Assembly: GCA_014879765.1 (NCBI GenBank)
Contig: JACSRL010000450.1
Span: forward strand, 1-9,060
DNA from: Anaerolinea sp.
GTDB lineage: Bacteria > Chloroflexota > Anaerolineae > JAAEKA01
DNA: 9,060 bases
Direction of reading: 5' to 3'
Under the pieces are notes generated by a model. The model saw only the letters and a list, made by a program, of their open reading frames with translations, was not told the DNA's origin and did not search any database. Shown piece after piece: positions 5,778-9,060 of this stretch (positions are counted from its first letter, which is position 1; every line of letters begins with the position of its first letter). The position numbers and the translations under genes are program-made.

Positions 5778-5805
5778 TTGCGCATTCCTGGCGCCAGCGT
5801 ATAAT
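5778..5805 (+). promoter_or_regulatory. Sigma70-type promoter for the coiled-coil gene
   Basis: TTGCGC (5778-5783), a 16-base spacer and a consensus TATAAT (5800-5805). Transcription would begin near 5812, directly at the GAGGAG ribosome-binding site (5813-5818), so the leader would be extremely short. It implies that the interposed gene is transcribed on its own. Confidence 0.6.
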
Positions 5806-5827
5806 GATACGCGAGGAGATGAGCGCT

Positions 5828-6661
5828 ATGAGTTACGTAACAGCCGTCGAAGAGATGCCGCGTGACTTGCAGATGCCGATGCTGAAGGCATTCGACGCCT
5901 TTCAGCGCGATATGCACCAGCAACTGGCCGTGCGGCGTGAGGATTTTGAGAAGCTCAAAGATGCAGTTTATGCGCTAAGCGTCGCTCAAAAACAGGGCGA
6001 GGCGCGCCTGACGCGCCTGGAGACTGCGGTCATCAACCTGACCGAGGCGCAGAAGCACACAGAACAACGTGTCAATGAGCTGGCCGAGGCACAGCGCCAG
6101 AGCGAGGCGCGCCTGACGCGCCTGGAAACGGTGGTCGTTGAGCTGGCCGAGGCGCAGAAACGCACGGAGTCCACGGTGCAGATGTTGGTGAAGCGCCAGC
6201 AAGTGATGAATGACCAGTTGGGGCGCACGACGGGCCGGCAACTGGAAAGCCATTATCGGGATCGGGCCCATGCCTACTTCGGTCGCATCCTGCGCAAGAC
6301 CCGGGTGGTCACTCTGCAAGAACTGGAGCCGGAGCTCGAACCCGTGTTGAGTGAGCGCGAGATAGAGGATGTGAATCTGCTCGATCTCTTGATTCGTGGG
6401 CAGGTTGCACAGCTCCCCCAGCGTCCGGACGTCTATCTGGCTTTCGAGATTTCTTCCACCATCGACCGCGGCGACGTCGAGCGCGCTGTGCGCCGGGCGG
6501 CGCTGTTGCGCAAAGCCGGCTACACGGCTATCCCAGGCGTCGCAGGGGAAGACATCACCCAGGGCGGCTTGCGAGCCGCCGAAGCCGCGGCGGTCTTTGT
6601 GGTCCAGGATGGCCGCAAGGAGTTTTGGGATCAAGCGCTTGCCGCTGTCGCCGCGGCGTGA
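5828..6661 (+). CDS. Coiled-coil protein with PD-(D/E)XK-like C-terminal domain
   Basis: A 277-aa protein of unknown role. Residues about 30-130 form a long heptad-rich coiled coil containing a 35-residue tandem repeat (EARLTRLE at 58 and 93). The C-terminal half looks like a PD-(D/E)XK nuclease fold: Glu140 in a first helix, Asp186 (LLDLLIRG), then LAFEISSTID (204-213), where the usual E-x-K is E-I-S, and a helix DVERAVRRAALLRKAG. The missing Lys may mean an altered or absent nuclease activity. Similar proteins are common in Chloroflexota and cyanobacteria under uninformative names. ATG 5828 is preferred: GAGGAG lies 9 bases upstream, while ATG 5819 abuts the GAGGAG and ATG 5804 lies inside the -10 box. 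It separates the two formate dehydrogenase genes, has its own promoter, and hairpin copy B begins three bases after its stop. Moderate GC and its position suggest a later arrival. Confidence 0.85.
   Translation: MSYVTAVEEMPRDLQMPMLKAFDAFQRDMHQQLAVRREDFEKLKDAVYALSVAQKQGEARLTRLETAVINLTEAQKHTEQRVNELAEAQRQSEARLTRLETVVVELAEAQKRTESTVQMLVKRQQVMNDQLGRTTGRQLESHYRDRAHAYFGRILRKTRVVTLQELEPELEPVLSEREIEDVNLLDLLIRGQVAQLPQRPDVYLAFEISSTIDRGDVERAVRRAALLRKAGYTAIPGVAGEDITQGGLRAAEAAAVFVVQDGRKEFWDQALAAVAAA
5999..6208 (+). repeat. Tandem 105-bp repeat inside the coiled-coil gene
   Basis: Two units of 105 bases (5999-6103 and 6104-6208) begin with identical GAGGCGCGCCTGACGCGCCT. The period equals 35 residues, exactly five heptads, so the duplication keeps the coiled-coil register. 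Identity falls toward the end of the second unit. Confidence 0.8.
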
Positions 6662-6663
6662 GC

Positions 6664-6822
6664 GGTTTGAACCGACGAGACCTCGGACGGTGCCGCATCG
6701 GCTGAGTCCTGCGCGCAAAGCCCTTTGTCGTCAAGAACCTGGCAGTGCGTCAACCGGCCGGCTTTGCCGTCCGAAGTCTGGGACGTCAACTCATTGTGAA
6801 CACACCCAATACATTCTCGACG
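6664..6822 (-). repeat. Hairpin element, copy B (long loop, reverse orientation)
   Basis: Bases 6664-6696 match copy A 4811-4843 at 30 of 33 positions. Bases 6768-6805 are the inverse of the other half, including CCGTCCGAAGTCT and the TCAACTCATTGTGAACACAC unit that mirrors A's tandem block; weaker similarity continues to about 6822. Read on the minus strand, B has the same order as A (unit block, arm, loop, arm), but its loop is roughly 75 bases instead of 7, and the loop's last bases (TGCGGCA) correspond to A's whole loop (TGCGGCG). An inner inverted repeat CAAAGCC / GGCTTTG lies at 6716-6722 and 6760-6766. It fills the gap between the coiled-coil gene and the formate dehydrogenase catalytic gene. 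Confidence 0.8.
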
Positions 6823-6833
6823 TTGCGAGCCTG

Positions 6834-9053
6834 ATGAAACCCGACACCATTGTCCGCTCCACCTGCCCCTATTGCGGCGTCGGCTGCCAGGTGCTGCTCC
6901 ACATCAAGGAGGAGCGCATCATGCGCATCGATGCGCCCTTCGACGTCGCGCCCAACTATGGCCGGCTGTGTGTCAAGGGACGCTTTGGCACGGACTTCGT
7001 GCATCACCCTAGCCGGTTGACCACACCGCTGATCCGCAGGACACCGCAGCGGCCTGGCCAGCGCGTTGCCGCGACCGGGCCGGAGGACTGGCGCCAGGCG
7101 AGCTGGGACGAGGCGCTGGATCTGGTGGCCGAGCGGCTGATGGATCTGCGGGCGCGCTATGGGCCGGACAGCATCACCGCCAACGCCTGCGCCAAGGCCA
7201 CCAACGAGGACAACTATCTGCTGCAAAAGCTCCTGCGCCAGCTCATCGGCGCCAACAACATCGACCACTGCGCACGGCTCTGCCACGCCGGCAGTGTGGC
7301 CGGCCTGCAACTGGCCATCGGCTCCAGCGCCATGAGCAACAGCATCGCTGAGATGAAGGACCTGGAGTGCTTCATCGTGACCGGCTCCAACACGGCCGAG
7401 ACCCACCCGGTGATCGCCACCTTCCTCAAGCAGGCTGTACACAAGAACGGCGCCACGCTGATCGTGATCGATCCACGCCAGACCGAGATGACCCGCCACG
7501 CCACGCTGTGGCTGCGCCAGAAGCCGGGGACGGACACGGCGCTGTTCAACGCCATGGCCCACGTGGTGGTGCAGGAACAGTTGGTCAACGCCGATTTCAT
7601 CGCCCAGCGCACAGAAGGCTTCGAGCGCTATGTGGGCAGCCTGGCCGACAAGACCCCCGAATGGGCCGAGGCCCTCACCGGCGTGCCGGCTGAGGACATT
7701 CGCCGTGCGGCGCGGCTCTATGCCACCGCCCCCGCGGCCGCCATCTACTGGGGCATGGGCATCAGCCAGAGCACCCACGGCGCCGACAACACGCTGACCC
7801 TGACCAACCTGGCGCTGCTGTGCGGCCAGGTGGGGCGGCCAGGCACGGGCCTCAATCCGCTGCGCGGCCAGAACAACGTGCAAGGCTGCTCCGACGCCGG
7901 CGGCCTGCCCGGCTTTTACACCGCCTATCAGCCGGTGACCGACCCGGCCGTGCGCGGCCGCTTCGAAGCAGCATGGCACACGCCGCTGCCCAGCCGGCCG
8001 GGCCTGACCACCACCGAGATGGTCGATGGCATCCTGGCCGGCCAGGTCAAGGGGTGGTACGTCATGGGGGAGAACCCGCTGATGAGCGAGCCCAACCTGC
8101 GCCACGCCCAGCACGCGGTGGAGCAGCTTGAGTTCTTCGTCTCGCAGGACATCTTCTTCAACGAGAGCAACGTCTACGCCGATGTGATCCTGCCCGCGGC
8201 CGGCTTCGCCGAAAAGGATGGCACCTACACCAACTCCGACCGGCGGGTGCAGCGCGGCCGCGCGGCGCTGGCGCCGCCCGGCCAGGCGCGGGCCGACTGG
8301 GAAATCATCAGCGATCTGGCGCGGCGAATGCTGCGCCAGATCATCCAAGCGCCGTCCGAGGCAGGGATGGGCGATCGGTTCCGCGGCGCGGATGGCGATG
8401 CGGCGCTGGCACAGTGGAGCTATGGAGACCCTGAGGAGGTCTGGGAGGAGATGCGGCGGGTGACGCCGGAGTTTTGGGGCATCACCTATGAGCGGATAGA
8501 ACAGGTGGGAGGGATCCACTGGCCCTGCCCGACGCTGGATCATCCCGGCGCCCCCTATCTGTTCGCCGAGGACTTTCCCAGCGGCCGCGGGCGCTTCTGG
8601 CCGGTGGAATTTGGCACCGAGAGCGAGCTGCCCGACGGGGAGTATCCCTTCATCCTCAGCACCGGCCGTGTGCTCTATCACTGGCACGGCGGCACCATGA
8701 CGCGCGTTTCGGCGCTGGACGCCATCTGGCCAGAGTGTACGGTGGAGCTGCACCCTCACGACGCGGCCCGGCTGGGGCTGGAAATGGGCGATTGGGTGGA
8801 GGTGGCCAGCCGCCGCGGGGCGATCAGCGCCCGTCTGCTGGTCACCGGCCGTTCGCCGGAGGGCACGGTCTTCATTCCCTTCCACTTCGCCGAGGCCGCG
8901 GCCAATGTGCTGACCGACAATCGGCTGGACCAACGCGCCAAGATCCCCGACTACAAGGTGTGCGGCGTGCGCATCGGACACGCCGTTGCTCCGCCGGCCG
9001 CTGAGATAGCACTGACCGAGCGTGGGGCGATCAAGGACCCCGTGGTGGCTTAG
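6834..9053 (+). CDS. fdhA: Formate dehydrogenase catalytic (alpha) subunit, Cys-type
   Basis: A 739-aa molybdopterin oxidoreductase that should oxidise formate to CO2 (or the reverse) at a Mo or W bis-pterin site. The N-terminal [4Fe-4S] site is Cys11, Cys14, Cys18 and Cys46, followed by the conserved Lys48 (CVKGR). Active-site Cys150-His151 (ARLCHAGSVAG) aligns with the Sec-His pair of E. coli FdhF, so this is a cysteine form. Other family blocks: GSNTAETHP, GQNNVQGCSDAG (345-356), NESNVYADVILPAAGFAEKD (from 443), and a C-terminal pterin-dinucleotide domain from about 604 (YPFILSTGRVLYHWHGGTMT) ending IPDYKVCGVRIG. No twin-arginine signal, so it is cytoplasmic. Close relatives often carry the NuoG-like domain fused in front; here that module is a separate gene at 5027. 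ATG 6834 places Met ten residues before the first Cys, as in unfused enzymes. Its Shine-Dalgarno is weak, and the start lies 11 bases after hairpin copy B. Complete within the window. Confidence 0.95.
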   Translation: MKPDTIVRSTCPYCGVGCQVLLHIKEERIMRIDAPFDVAPNYGRLCVKGRFGTDFVHHPSRLTTPLIRRTPQRPGQRVAATGPEDWRQASWDEALDLVAERLMDLRARYGPDSITANACAKATNEDNYLLQKLLRQLIGANNIDHCARLCHAGSVAGLQLAIGSSAMSNSIAEMKDLECFIVTGSNTAETHPVIATFLKQAVHKNGATLIVIDPRQTEMTRHATLWLRQKPGTDTALFNAMAHVVVQEQLVNADFIAQRTEGFERYVGSLADKTPEWAEALTGVPAEDIRRAARLYATAPAAAIYWGMGISQSTHGADNTLTLTNLALLCGQVGRPGTGLNPLRGQNNVQGCSDAGGLPGFYTAYQPVTDPAVRGRFEAAWHTPLPSRPGLTTTEMVDGILAGQVKGWYVMGENPLMSEPNLRHAQHAVEQLEFFVSQDIFFNESNVYADVILPAAGFAEKDGTYTNSDRRVQRGRAALAPPGQARADWEIISDLARRMLRQIIQAPSEAGMGDRFRGADGDAALAQWSYGDPEEVWEEMRRVTPEFWGITYERIEQVGGIHWPCPTLDHPGAPYLFAEDFPSGRGRFWPVEFGTESELPDGEYPFILSTGRVLYHWHGGTMTRVSALDAIWPECTVELHPHDAARLGLEMGDWVEVASRRGAISARLLVTGRSPEGTVFIPFHFAEAAANVLTDNRLDQRAKIPDYKVCGVRIGHAVAPPAAEIALTERGAIKDPVVA

Positions 9054-9060
9054 ACTTGCC

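Noticed and set aside
7281..7283. Possible selenocysteine at the formate dehydrogenase active site
   Set aside because: The codon is TGC (Cys150), not TGA, so no recoding is needed.
6786..8981. A 731-codon open frame on the minus strand opposite the formate dehydrogenase gene
   Set aside because: Its translation is His/Gly/Arg/Ala-rich with no family motif, while the plus strand encodes a complete, motif-rich enzyme; it is a GC-rich shadow frame.
1..9060. tRNA, rRNA, integrase or transposase genes
   Set aside because: None was recognised on either strand; the repeats appear non-autonomous.

Overview
The window is GC-rich bacterial chromosome. Gene style (a BCD/PucC-like carrier, small four-helix membrane proteins, an AbrB-Doc toxin-antitoxin pair, a coiled-coil/nuclease-fold protein, many intergenic hairpin repeats) suggests Chloroflexota, perhaps Anaerolineae or Caldilineae. 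That placement is inference from protein flavour; no rRNA or other marker is present.

Left part, minus strand (1-4667). From right to left: a DHA2-type drug-efflux MFS transporter with a good sigma70-type promoter (4749-4721); an AbrB/MazE-type antitoxin and a Doc (Fic-fold) toxin overlapping by 4 bases, preceded by a near-perfect 33-bp palindrome that is the likely autoregulatory operator; then a group made of a four-helix membrane protein (2375-1914), a PucC/BCD-family MFS carrier (1812-424) and a second four-helix membrane protein that starts 5 bases after the carrier's stop and runs off the left edge. The pairing of a PucC-type carrier with two small His-bearing membrane proteins suggests a tetrapyrrole or redox membrane function, but that is inference.

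Right part, plus strand (5027-9053). A 236-aa NuoG/HoxU-like iron-sulfur protein (one [2Fe-2S] and two [4Fe-4S] sites, lacking the His-Cys3 cluster) and a 739-aa cysteine-type molybdenum/tungsten formate dehydrogenase catalytic subunit look like the two halves of one formate-oxidising enzyme. They are separated by about 1.1 kb holding an unrelated 277-aa coiled-coil/PD-(D/E)XK-like gene with its own promoter. No NuoE/NuoF-like partner is visible here.

Repeats are the third theme. Two copies of one hairpin element lie in opposite orientation at 4778-4867 and 6664-6822, bracketing the iron-sulfur gene and the interposed gene; the first is an internally shortened version of the second. A separate inverted repeat covers the stop codon of the iron-sulfur gene. 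A 20-bp-arm hairpin lies at 1838-1884, and a duplicated ribosome-binding leader flanks a 120-bp inverted-repeat segment at 2380-2544. Together they suggest that repeat-element activity has remodelled the formate dehydrogenase locus.
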